A stretch of DNA of 16,527 nucleotides from the NCBI GenBank assembly GCA_964551295.1, contig CAZKDJ010000084.1:1-16527 (forward strand), given 5' to 3'. Position numbers and translations under genes: made by a program. The notes below the pieces were generated by a model that was given only the letters and a program-made list of their open reading frames with translations, was not told where the DNA came from and ran no database searches. Position 1 is the stretch's first letter. Every line of letters starts with the position of its first letter. The stretch is from JAFGED01 sp964551295. GTDB taxonomy: Bacteria; Chloroflexota; Anaerolineae; B4-G1. This document shows, one piece after another, positions 5,113-11,664 of the stretch.

Positions 5113-7623
5113 ATGCGCTATGGCTACTTTGATGACCAAAGTCGTGAGTACGTTATCACTCGACCCGATTCCCCACTGCCCTGGATCAATTATCTGGGCA
5201 GTGAGGCTTATTTTGGGCTGATCTCTAATACAGCCGGCGGGTATTCGTTTTATCGTGACGCGCGTCTCCGGCGTGTCACGCGTTATCGGTACAATAACGT
5301 CCCCTTCGACCGCGGCGGTCGCTACGTCTATCTCAGAGACGATGAAACTGGCGCGTTCTGGTCTTCTTCGTGGCAGCCCACCCAACCTGATCTGCAGGAT
5401 TATGGCTGCCGTCACGGGATGGGGTACACCATCATCGGGTCGACGTATGAGGGGATTGAGGCGCACACCAGATACTTTGTGCCCCTGGGCGAGAGCCTAG
5501 AGATCTGGCAGCTCACGCTGACGAACCGGCGCGAGACCCCCGCCGACCTCTCGATCTTTTCCAGCGTCGAGTTTGCCCTGTGGGATGCGTGGGACGACGC
5601 GACCAACTTTCAGCGCAACTTTAACATCGGTGAAGTCGAGATCGAGGACGGCGTCATCTACCACAAGACCGAGTACCGTGAGCGGCGGGATCACTTTGCC
5701 TTCTTTGCCTGCTCGGAGCCGCTGGCCGGGTTCGATACGCAGCGCGGCATCTTTCTGGGCCCGTATCGCGGTTGGGATAGCCCGGCGGCGGTGGAAAGGG
5801 GGCGGTCCTTCGATTCCGTGGCGCACGGGTGGGCGCCCATCGGCTCCCATCACGTCAAGCTGACGCTAGACCCTGGCGAGACGCGTCAGGTCATCTTTTT
5901 GCTGGGCTATTACGAGAATCCTCGCGATCAAAAGTTCGATCCTCCCGACAGCCAGACGATCAACAAAAAGACGGTCAAGCCCATCATCGCCAGGTACCTG
6001 CGCCAAGAGGCCGTGAACGAGGTGTTCGATGCGCTGCGCGCCTATTGGGACCGCCTGTTGGGCATGCTCCAGGTGGAGACGCCGGACGAGCACACGGACC
6101 GCATGGTCAACATCTGGAACGCGTACCAGTGCATGGTGACGTTTAACATGTCGCGCTCGGCCTCCTTCTTCGAGTCGGGCGTCGGGCGGGGCCTGGGTTT
6201 CCGTGATTCCAACCAGGACCTGTTGGGCTTTGTGCACCAGGTGCCAGAAAGGGCGCGGGAGCGCATTCTGGACCTGGCCGCGACCCAGTTAGAGACGGGT
6301 GGAGCGTATCACCAGTACCAGCCGCTGACCAAGCGGGGTAACGATGCCGTCGGTGGTGACTTTAACGACGATCCGCTGTGGTTGGCGCTGGCCGTGGCCG
6401 CTTACATCAAAGAGACGGGCGACTGGTCTATTTTGGGTCAGCCGGTGGTGTACGATAACACCCCGGGCACGGAGCAGCCGCTGTACGAGCACCTGCAGCG
6501 CAGCATCCAATACACGCTGGATCGTCTGGGGCCGCACGGTTTGCCCCTCATCGGGCGGGCCGATTGGAACGACTGCCTGAACCTGAACATCTTTTCCGAT
6601 GAGCCGGGCGAGTCGTTCCAGGTTGCCCCACTCAAGATGGACGGCACTGTGGCCGAGTCGGTCTTTATCGCCGGATTGTTCGTGCTGGCGGCAAAGGAGC
6701 TGGCGCAAATCTCCAATCTCCAATCTCTAACCTCAAATGGCGTGCTGGCCAATTGCGATCTTGCGAACTTGCAAACTTGCAAGTACGAGGGTGAAGAAGT
6801 GTCGTACCTGGAAGCCGCCGAGCGGATGGCGGCCACTGTGCGCGAGCAAGGCTGGGACGGCGAGTGGTTTCTGCGCGCCTACGATGCCTTTGGCGAGAAG
6901 GTCGGTTCTCGCGCTTGTGAGGAGGGGCAGATCTTTGTCGAGGTGCAGGGGATGTGCGCTATGGCCGGCATTGGCTCTGACGAGGGTGGTCTGATGGCCA
7001 AGGCGGCATTGGCCTCAGTCAAGGATCGCCTGGCGACGCCCCACGGCATCGTCCTCCAGCAGCCGGCGTTTACGCAGTACTATGTGCGCCTGGGCGAGAT
7101 CTCTTCCTATCCGCCGGGCTACAAGGAGAATGCGGGTATCTTTTGCCACACCAACCCGTGGATCATGATCGCCGAAGCGATGGTCGGGAACGGCGACCAG
7201 GCCTACGATTATTACATGCGCATCAATCCGTCGGCGCGGGAGGGGATCAGCGAGGTGCATTGCTGCGAGCCGTACGTCTACGCTCAGATGATCGCCGGGC
7301 GCGATGCGCCCACTCACGGCGAGGCCAAGAACTCGTGGCTCACCGGTACGGCTGCGTGGAACTATGTGGCCATCACCCAATGGATTCTGGGCATCCAGCC
7401 GACCTATTACGGTTTGAGGATCGCCCCCGTGATTCCAACCGACTGGCCGGGTTTTAAGGCCACGCGCATTTTCCGGGGGGTGACGTATCACATCGATGTG
7501 GAGCGTGCCGGCGAGGGGAACGCGGTCTCGCTCACGGTGGATGGTCGGCCGGTGGCGGGTGACGTCGTCCCCCTGCCCGCAGAGGACCAGACCGATGTGC
7601 ACGTCGAGGTTGTTTTGAGTTGA
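5113..7623 (+). CDS. cbp: cellobiose phosphorylase (GH94)
   Basis: Cytoplasmic enzyme, 836 aa, splitting cellobiose with phosphate into alpha-glucose 1-phosphate and glucose with inversion. No signal peptide. The N-terminus (FDDQSREYVITRPDSPLPWI, then NTAGGYSFYRDARLRR) is typical of true cellobiose phosphorylases. Later signatures are FRDSNQDLLGFVHQ, DFNDDPLWL, GRADWNDCLNL (the DWND motif at 484-487 holds the family's general acid) and HGEAKNSWLTGTAAWN. The family is usually about 810 aa. The extra length is largely residues 533-556, encoded by two short tandem arrays (6708-6735, 6753-6784) yet still in frame. The ribosome-binding site is weak (AGGGAA, 5101-5106). The gene follows the permeases by 24 nt, so imported cellobiose is probably its substrate. 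Cellodextrin or laminaribiose phosphorylase is less likely. Confidence 0.95.
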   Translation: MRYGYFDDQSREYVITRPDSPLPWINYLGSEAYFGLISNTAGGYSFYRDARLRRVTRYRYNNVPFDRGGRYVYLRDDETGAFWSSSWQPTQPDLQDYGCRHGMGYTIIGSTYEGIEAHTRYFVPLGESLEIWQLTLTNRRETPADLSIFSSVEFALWDAWDDATNFQRNFNIGEVEIEDGVIYHKTEYRERRDHFAFFACSEPLAGFDTQRGIFLGPYRGWDSPAAVERGRSFDSVAHGWAPIGSHHVKLTLDPGETRQVIFLLGYYENPRDQKFDPPDSQTINKKTVKPIIARYLRQEAVNEVFDALRAYWDRLLGMLQVETPDEHTDRMVNIWNAYQCMVTFNMSRSASFFESGVGRGLGFRDSNQDLLGFVHQVPERARERILDLAATQLETGGAYHQYQPLTKRGNDAVGGDFNDDPLWLALAVAAYIKETGDWSILGQPVVYDNTPGTEQPLYEHLQRSIQYTLDRLGPHGLPLIGRADWNDCLNLNIFSDEPGESFQVAPLKMDGTVAESVFIAGLFVLAAKELAQISNLQSLTSNGVLANCDLANLQTCKYEGEEVSYLEAAERMAATVREQGWDGEWFLRAYDAFGEKVGSRACEEGQIFVEVQGMCAMAGIGSDEGGLMAKAALASVKDRLATPHGIVLQQPAFTQYYVRLGEISSYPPGYKENAGIFCHTNPWIMIAEAMVGNGDQAYDYYMRINPSAREGISEVHCCEPYVYAQMIAGRDAPTHGEAKNSWLTGTAAWNYVAITQWILGIQPTYYGLRIAPVIPTDWPGFKATRIFRGVTYHIDVERAGEGNAVSLTVDGRPVAGDVVPLPAEDQTDVHVEVVLS
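6708..6735 (+). repeat. 7-bp tandem array inside the phosphorylase gene
   Basis: Four consecutive 7-bp units: AATCTCC, AATCTCC, AATCTCT, AACCTCA. The array is AT-richer than the surrounding gene and encodes part of a non-conserved loop (about residues 533-541). It looks like an intergenic-type microsatellite that has entered a coding region. Confidence 0.85.
6753..6784 (+). repeat. 8-bp tandem array inside the phosphorylase gene
   Basis: Four consecutive 8-bp units: TTGCGATC, TTGCGAAC, TTGCAAAC, TTGCAAGT. It lies 17 bp after the 7-bp array. Together with the spacer it keeps the frame open and adds residues up to about 557 before the normal helix resumes (YLEAAERMAATV). Confidence 0.85.
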
Positions 7624-7684
7624 CATCTTTGCCCAAATTCTGCGATTGACGACCGTGTCCCATTGCCCGCGCAATCCATTTGTG

Positions 7685-7694
7685 CTTTTGATTG
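7685..7694. repeat. left direct repeat (likely target-site duplication)
   Basis: CTTTTGATTG here is repeated exactly at 7915-7924, immediately outside the two ends of the inverted-repeat element at 7695-7914. Its position and exactness fit a target-site duplication of 9-10 bp. Confidence 0.75.
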
Positions 7695-7743
7695 GGGTGT
7701 GACTAAAATCGGTTGAGAAGCCCTGGACTTGTCCTGTCTACTT

Positions 7744-7778
7744 GCCCGATGATGTATGCCGAAGGCACGTCATCGGGC
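7744..7778. repeat. stem-loop inside the MITE-like element
   Basis: Twelve base pairs (GCCCGATGATGT with ACGTCATCGGGC, one G-U) enclose a smaller GCC-GAA-GGC hairpin. It is not followed by a T tract, so it is not a standard intrinsic terminator. Confidence 0.7.
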
Positions 7779-7808
7779 TAAGGCCTGGCCTGACGGTCAG
7801 GGAGCGAA

Positions 7809-7881
7809 GGGCGATAAATCGCCCTCAAATAGCCCGCTTCAGCGGGCTTGCGTCTTTGAGCCTGGTGATTTATCGCCAGGC
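7809..7881. repeat. cluster of three related palindromes inside the MITE-like element
   Basis: Three hairpins in 73 bp: GGGCGATAAATCGCCC (7809-7824), AGCCCGC-TTCA-GCGGGCT (7831-7848) and a 10-bp stem GCCTGGTGAT/ATCGCCAGGC (7860-7881). The first and third share the core GGCGATAAATC(G/A)CC in opposite orientation, so the cluster is itself roughly an inverted pair around the central GC-rich hairpin. The outer CTCAAA/TTTGAG also pair around the central one. Confidence 0.75.
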
Positions 7882-7914
7882 GAGGACCTCAAATCAACTG
7901 AATTTAGTCACACT

Positions 7915-7924
7915 CTTTTGATTG
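7915..7924. repeat. right direct repeat (likely target-site duplication)
   Basis: An exact copy of CTTTTGATTG (see 7685-7694), starting one base after the right terminal inverted repeat. The 54 bp from here to the next start codon hold a strong GGAGGTGA ribosome-binding site (7969-7976) and nothing else I can identify. Confidence 0.75.
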
Positions 7925-7978
7925 CAGCGGGTGTTTTATTGGGTTGGGAGGTTTCTCTGGTTCGGGTTGGAGGTGACC

Positions 7979-9316
7979 ATGACGAATCTCAGCAAGTGGC
8001 GCTTTTTGCAGCTTTCGAGCAACGTCTGTCTGTTGCTGTTGGGGCTTGCTGCCTGTGCCTGTCCGGCCGAGCCGGTGGCGGCTCCCACCCCGGCTCCGGG
8101 GACATTGTACGTGGATGCAGGTCAGCAGCTTGTCTCGATCAACCCCTTGGTGTACGGCGCAAACTTTGGCCCGTGGAGCGTCGTCCCCTATGACCTGTGG
8201 CCGGCGGCCCAGGAATCCGGCATCACATTCCTGCGCTATCCGGGCGGCGAGTGGGGGGATCGAAACGCGCTGCGGCCCTACCACATCGACCAGTTGATGG
8301 ACCTGGCCGAGATGATGGGTGCCGAGCCCCACGTCTGCGTGCGCCTGCTAGACGGCACACCAGAGGCGGCGGCCGAGTTGGTGCGGTATGCCAACGTGGA
8401 GCAGGAGTACGACATCCGCTACTGGTCCATCGGCAACGAGCCCAACCTGTTTCCCGATTATAGTATCGACCAGCTTAACGCTGATTGGCGCGCTATCGCC
8501 GGGGCGATGGAGGCGATCGATCCAGACATCGTGTTGGTTGGTCCCAACACGAACCAATTTACGGGCAATCCGGATACCGATCCCAAGGACAACGAAGGGC
8601 GCGACTGGCTGCGCGAGTTCCTGCTGGCCAACGGCGACATGGTGGACATCGTGGCGGTGCACCGCTATCCTTTCCCTAGGAGCAGAACCGCCTCTCCGGC
8701 AACGATCGAGGAACTGCGCGCCAACAGCCGGGAGTGGGATACCATCATCCCCAATCTGCGGGCCGTGATCCAAGAGACCACGGGGCGCGATCTGCCGGTA
8801 GCCATTGGCGAGGTCAACTCCCATTGGAGCCACGCTATTGGCGGCGAGGCCACGCCCGACTCGTTCTACAACGCCATCTGGTGGGCGGACGTGCTGGGGC
8901 GCTTGATCCGCCAGCAGGTGGACATCGTGGCCTACTTTTCGCTCCAATCGCCGCCCACGGTAGGCGGGTTCGGCCTGCTGGGATCGTCCGAAGTGCGCCC
9001 GACCTATTACGTGTACCAGATCTATCAGCGCTTCGGCAGCGAGCTGGTGTACGCCGCGTCCGACGATCCAGACGTATCCATCTACGCCGCGCAACGCGAC
9101 GGCGGCGCTCTGACGCTCGTTGTCGTCAACCTGGGACCGGAGGAAAAGGCCAAGCCGCTGGTCGTACACGGTTTCGAGATCGAGGGGCCGGCCGAGGTGT
9201 GGTTGTTCGACGCGCAGCACGAGGCCGAGATGATCGGCACGCAAGAGATTGCCAGCGGCGACGAGATCACGCTACCCGCCCAGTCACTCTCGCTTTATGT
9301 GTTTTCCCAACCCTAG
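7979..9316 (+). CDS. clan GH-A glycoside hydrolase lipoprotein (GH51/GH39-like; specificity unknown)
   Basis: Extracytoplasmic, membrane-anchored retaining glycosidase, 445 aa. The signal peptide ends in lipobox LAAC with Cys26, followed by a Pro/Ala-rich linker. A TIM-barrel core begins near residue 42 (SINPLVYGANFGPW), with SGITFLRYPGGEWGDRN and TPEAAAELVRYANV. The likely acid/base is Glu154 in SIGNEPNLF and the likely nucleophile Glu278 in AIGEVNSHW, spaced as in clan GH-A. A C-terminal beta domain (about 340-445) ends SLSLYVF. Start ATG 7979 follows GGAGGTGA (7969-7976); an in-frame TTG at 7922 lies beside the transposon end. The pattern recalls GH51, GH39 and GH44, but I cannot settle the family. 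Endo-beta-glucanase or exo-glucosidase activity is inferred from neighbours; arabinofuranosidase remains possible. Confidence 0.85.
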   Translation: MTNLSKWRFLQLSSNVCLLLLGLAACACPAEPVAAPTPAPGTLYVDAGQQLVSINPLVYGANFGPWSVVPYDLWPAAQESGITFLRYPGGEWGDRNALRPYHIDQLMDLAEMMGAEPHVCVRLLDGTPEAAAELVRYANVEQEYDIRYWSIGNEPNLFPDYSIDQLNADWRAIAGAMEAIDPDIVLVGPNTNQFTGNPDTDPKDNEGRDWLREFLLANGDMVDIVAVHRYPFPRSRTASPATIEELRANSREWDTIIPNLRAVIQETTGRDLPVAIGEVNSHWSHAIGGEATPDSFYNAIWWADVLGRLIRQQVDIVAYFSLQSPPTVGGFGLLGSSEVRPTYYVYQIYQRFGSELVYAASDDPDVSIYAAQRDGGALTLVVVNLGPEEKAKPLVVHGFEIEGPAEVWLFDAQHEAEMIGTQEIASGDEITLPAQSLSLYVFSQP

Positions 9317-9339
9317 TACCTCATCAGGAGGCACTGATC

Positions 9340-9525
9340 ATGACCCAAGGGGTACCTTCAATGATGAAAATGTGCGATTTTCAATCGCATAGACCTCATT
9401 GTAGGGCAGGTTGGCGGCGGCTTGAACACAGAGTCCGATTTGCAGATGTTTACACAGATCAAGGTGGCATTGATAGAGGGGCACATCAGCCGCCTACCCG
9501 CCAGCTGACTATTCGAGGAGTGTGA
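9340..9525 (+). CDS. possible small ORF, 61 aa, unknown
   Basis: An open frame from ATG 9340 to TGA 9525 is preceded by a textbook AGGAGG (9326-9331) at 8-nt spacing. It fills most of the 212-bp gap between two glycosidase genes. The product is rich in Arg and His, has no signal peptide, membrane segment or motif I recognise, and its composition does not look like a folded protein. A 9-bp hairpin with a TTC loop (9371-9391) lies early in it. It may be a decayed gene whose ribosome-binding site survives, or a leader. Only the start context supports it. Confidence 0.22.
   Translation: MTQGVPSMMKMCDFQSHRPHCRAGWRRLEHRVRFADVYTDQGGIDRGAHQPPTRQLTIRGV
9371..9391 (+). repeat. 9-bp stem-loop in the gap before the GH3 gene
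   Basis: Arms 9371-9379 and 9383-9391 pair over 9 bp (one G-U) around the loop TTC; the core is TGCGATT/AATCGCA. No T tract follows. It may be an RNA-processing or stabilising hairpin between the two glycosidase genes. Confidence 0.5.
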
Positions 9526-9528
9526 GCG

Positions 9529-11493
9529 ATGCGTAAAAGGATTGGGATGGCGATGAGCTTGCTGCTCGTCTGCAGTGTTGTACTTGCAGCTTGTTGTGCT
9601 ACCCCTGCTCCTGTCACGATCACCGTCGAGGAGACGGCGATCGTGACGACCGGCGGTACGCCTACGACCGCGTCGATTGACCCTACGGGGGGCACCTACG
9701 ATTATAAGGATCCCGCTGCGCCCGTCGAAGCCAGAGTGGAGGATTTGCTGGCGCGGATGACACTGGCTGAAAAGATCGGGCAGATGACCCAGGTAGAAAA
9801 GAACAGCATCCGGGGTTCGGATATCGCCAATTTTTACGTCGGCAGCGTGCTGAGTGGGGGTGGGGGATCCCCCCGGCTGAACACGCCTGCAGATTGGGCC
9901 GACATGGTCGACGGCTTCCAGGAGTATGCGCTCCAGACGCGCCTTGGTATTCCGCTGATTTATGGCGTCGATGCCGTGCATGGTCATGCCAACGTCAAAG
10001 GGGCGACCGTTTTTCCGCACAACGTCGGTCTGGGCGCGACCCGCGACCCGGCGTTGATGGAGCGGGTGGCCCAGGTCACCGCCGGGGAGATGATCGCCAC
10101 GGGCATCTATTGGAACTTTGGGCCGGTGGTGGCGGTGCCCCAGGACATCCGCTGGGGGCGCACGTATGAGGGTTTCAGCGAGGATACGGAGGTGGTCTCG
10201 CTGCTATCGAGTGCCTACATCCGCGGCCAGCAGAACGTGGACGGAGCGACCGATTTGAGCGCGCCTACCACGGTCTTGGCCACGCCCAAGCACTATGTGG
10301 GCGATGGAGGAACTGCCTGGGGGACTTCCGACGCTATGGCCATGGGGCACCGCTACATGCTCGACCAGGGGGTGATGCAGGTGGATGAGGCGACTCTGCG
10401 CGCCGTGCACCTCCCCCCCTACGCCGAGGCCATCGACAACGGCGCGCTGTGCGTCATGGTCTCCTTCAGCAGTTGGCAGGATACCAAGATGCACGCCCAC
10501 AGGTATCTGCTGACGGACGTGCTGAAAGGTGAGTTGGGCTTTCAGGGCTTTGTCGTCTCCGACTGGGCGGGGATCGACCAGATACCGGGCAACTATTACA
10601 GTGACGTGGCCACCGCCATCAACGCTGGGGTCGACATGGTGATGGCGCCCTACGACTATGTGACCTTTATCGACACGCTGACCGAGGCGGTCGAGAACGG
10701 CGACGTGCCCATGGCGCGCATCGATGACGCCGTGCGACGCATCCTCACCGTCAAGGTCCGGCTGGGGCTCTTTGAGCGGCCGTTTCCCGACGCGGCACTC
10801 CTGCCCCTCGTCGGCTCCGAGGAGCACCGGGAGGTGGCGCGCGAGGCGGTGCGTAAGTCGCTCGTGCTGCTAAAGAACGAGGGGGACGCACTGCCACTGG
10901 CCAAGGATGCCCCCGTGATCTTTGTGGCCGGGTCGGGTGGAAACGACGTCGGCATGCAGTGCGGCGGCTGGACAATCGAGTGGCAGGGGGCGCTGGGTTC
11001 CATCACACCGGGGACGACCATTCTGCAGGCTATCGAGGATACGGTTGTGGAGGGCACCGTCGTGCGCTACAACCAGGGGGGCAACTTTGTTCAGAACGAG
11101 GACTACAACCGGGCCGACGCGGGCATCGTTGTCGTGGGAGAGGAACCGTATGCCGAGGGCGTGGGCGACGACTTTGAATTGTCGCTCTCCGAGGCCGACG
11201 TTGAGGCGATCAAGCGCGTCCGGGAGGTGGCGGACAAGGTGGTGCTCGTCGTCATCTCCGGCCGGCCGCTGATTATCACCGAGCAGCTCGACGCCTGCAA
11301 CGCCGTGGTCGCCGCGTGGCTGCCGGGCACTGAGGGGCAAGGTGTGGCCGATGTGCTTTTCGGCGACTATCCCTTCACTGGCAAGCTGGCATACACCTGG
11401 CCGCGGTCGATGGAGCAGGTCCCGTTGGGCGTGGGCTCCGGCGAGCCGCTGTTCCCCTTTGGCTACGGGTTGACTACCGAGAACGCTGAATGA
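9529..11493 (+). CDS. GH3 beta-glucosidase lipoprotein
   Basis: Extracytoplasmic exo-acting beta-glucosidase/glucanase, 654 aa. A basic N-terminus and hydrophobic segment lead to lipobox LAAC (Cys22), then a Thr-rich linker to about residue 50. The (beta/alpha)8 domain begins VEARVEDLLARMTLAEKIGQM and contains GRTYEGFSED, ATPKHYVGDG and the nucleophile Asp345 in GFVVSDWAGID. The second domain starts at about residue 430 (REAVRKSLVLLKNEGDALPL) and includes GEEPYAEGVGDDFELSLS (538-555), where barley-ExoI-like enzymes place the acid/base Glu. The frame ends FPFGYGLTTENAE, so no fibronectin-like domain is appended. RBS GAGGAG (9515-9520). It would release glucose or trim cello-oligosaccharides at the surface, complementing the intracellular phosphorylase. 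Exact linkage preference is not determinable. Confidence 0.94.
   Translation: MRKRIGMAMSLLLVCSVVLAACCATPAPVTITVEETAIVTTGGTPTTASIDPTGGTYDYKDPAAPVEARVEDLLARMTLAEKIGQMTQVEKNSIRGSDIANFYVGSVLSGGGGSPRLNTPADWADMVDGFQEYALQTRLGIPLIYGVDAVHGHANVKGATVFPHNVGLGATRDPALMERVAQVTAGEMIATGIYWNFGPVVAVPQDIRWGRTYEGFSEDTEVVSLLSSAYIRGQQNVDGATDLSAPTTVLATPKHYVGDGGTAWGTSDAMAMGHRYMLDQGVMQVDEATLRAVHLPPYAEAIDNGALCVMVSFSSWQDTKMHAHRYLLTDVLKGELGFQGFVVSDWAGIDQIPGNYYSDVATAINAGVDMVMAPYDYVTFIDTLTEAVENGDVPMARIDDAVRRILTVKVRLGLFERPFPDAALLPLVGSEEHREVAREAVRKSLVLLKNEGDALPLAKDAPVIFVAGSGGNDVGMQCGGWTIEWQGALGSITPGTTILQAIEDTVVEGTVVRYNQGGNFVQNEDYNRADAGIVVVGEEPYAEGVGDDFELSLSEADVEAIKRVREVADKVVLVVISGRPLIITEQLDACNAVVAAWLPGTEGQGVADVLFGDYPFTGKLAYTWPRSMEQVPLGVGSGEPLFPFGYGLTTENAE
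9613..9647 (+). repeat. strong stem-loop within the GH3 linker-coding region
   Basis: GTCACGATC (9613-9621) pairs with GATCGTGAC (9639-9647). After a single A-C mismatch, CCGTC (9623-9627) pairs with GACGG (9633-9637) around the loop GAGGA. It lies just after the signal-peptide codons, in a weakly constrained linker. Confidence 0.6.
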
Positions 11494-11548
11494 CGAAAAC
11501 ATGCCGGGCGATGTAGGGCAAATTGCCAATTTATCCCACATGTTTTCG
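11494..11548 (+). terminator. stem-loop directly after the GH3 stop codon
   Basis: Perfect 10-bp arms CGAAAACATG (11494-11503) and CATGTTTTCG (11539-11548) start at the base after the stop codon. A second, imperfect inner palindrome (AAATT-GCC-AATTT flanked by GGG and CCC) lies between them. No T tract follows, so efficient intrinsic termination is not assured, but the position fits 3'-end formation of the sugar operon. Confidence 0.6.
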
Positions 11549-11560
11549 AGGCAGTCAGTT

Positions 11561-11581
11561 CCTCCCCCATAGTGGGGGAGG
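11561..11581. repeat. REP-like palindrome (CCTCCCCCA/TGGGGGAGG)
   Basis: A perfect 9-bp stem with the loop TAG is followed by GTTAGGTGGGGGGG, which partly repeats the right arm. The G/C-only arms and the trailing GTTAGGTGGGG look like a dispersed repetitive extragenic palindrome rather than a unique terminator. Genome-wide copies cannot be seen from this window. Confidence 0.6.
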
Positions 11582-11593
11582 TTAGGTGGGGGG

Positions 11594-11664
11594 GCGCAGC
11601 GGAGTGGCACTCGTGGCGTGTGGCACTCCGCTGTGCTAAGTGCCTCGCTACGAACGGGGCACTT
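11594..11664. terminator. paired hairpins between convergent genes (probable two-way terminator)
   Basis: A 13-bp stem (11594-11606 with 11624-11636, one G-U) is followed by a 7-bp stem AAGTGCC/GGCACTT (11638-11644, 11658-11664). On the + strand the second hairpin runs straight into TTTTAGTACTTTTT, a T-rich tail suitable for termination of the sugar operon. On the - strand it begins right after the stop of the nitrilase homologue (11665-11667). TGGCACTC is directly repeated at 11605-11612 and 11621-11628. Confidence 0.6.

Larger units (their letters stand above)
7695..7914. mobile_element. MITE-like non-autonomous transposable element
   Basis: About 220 bp bounded by terminal inverted repeats GTGTGACTAAAATCGGTTGA (7697-7716) and the complement of GTGTGACTAAATTCAGTTGA (7894-7913), 18 of 20 identical. 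Exact 10-bp direct repeats lie just outside (7685-7694, 7915-7924). The interior has no open frame of note and is packed with stem-loops (7744-7778, 7789-7801, 7809-7824, 7831-7848, 7860-7881). This is the expected build of a miniature inverted-repeat element moved by a transposase elsewhere. Duplications of 9-10 bp are known for families such as IS4 and IS1; the parent family cannot be named from this window. It fills most of the 355-bp gap between the phosphorylase and the next glycosidase, and its hairpins may attenuate transcription into that gene. Confidence 0.8.

Noticed and set aside
4720..5466. A 248-codon antisense frame spanning the second permease and the phosphorylase start.
   Set aside because: It crosses two well-supported sense genes, has no recognisable domain, and fits shadow coding in GC-rich DNA.
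7624..7978. A possible CRISPR array, because of repeated palindromes.
   Set aside because: The palindromes differ in sequence and spacing, no regular repeat-spacer pattern exists, and no cas genes are present. Terminal inverted repeats with direct repeats outside explain the region better.
7756..8193. A 145-codon frame running from the MITE interior into the GH-A gene.
   Set aside because: It is built from palindromic element sequence and then an alternate frame of the lipoprotein gene; no ribosome-binding site or motif.
8348..9244. A 298-codon antisense frame across the clan GH-A gene.
   Set aside because: Codon bias shadow; the sense gene has clear catalytic motifs and the antisense product shows none.
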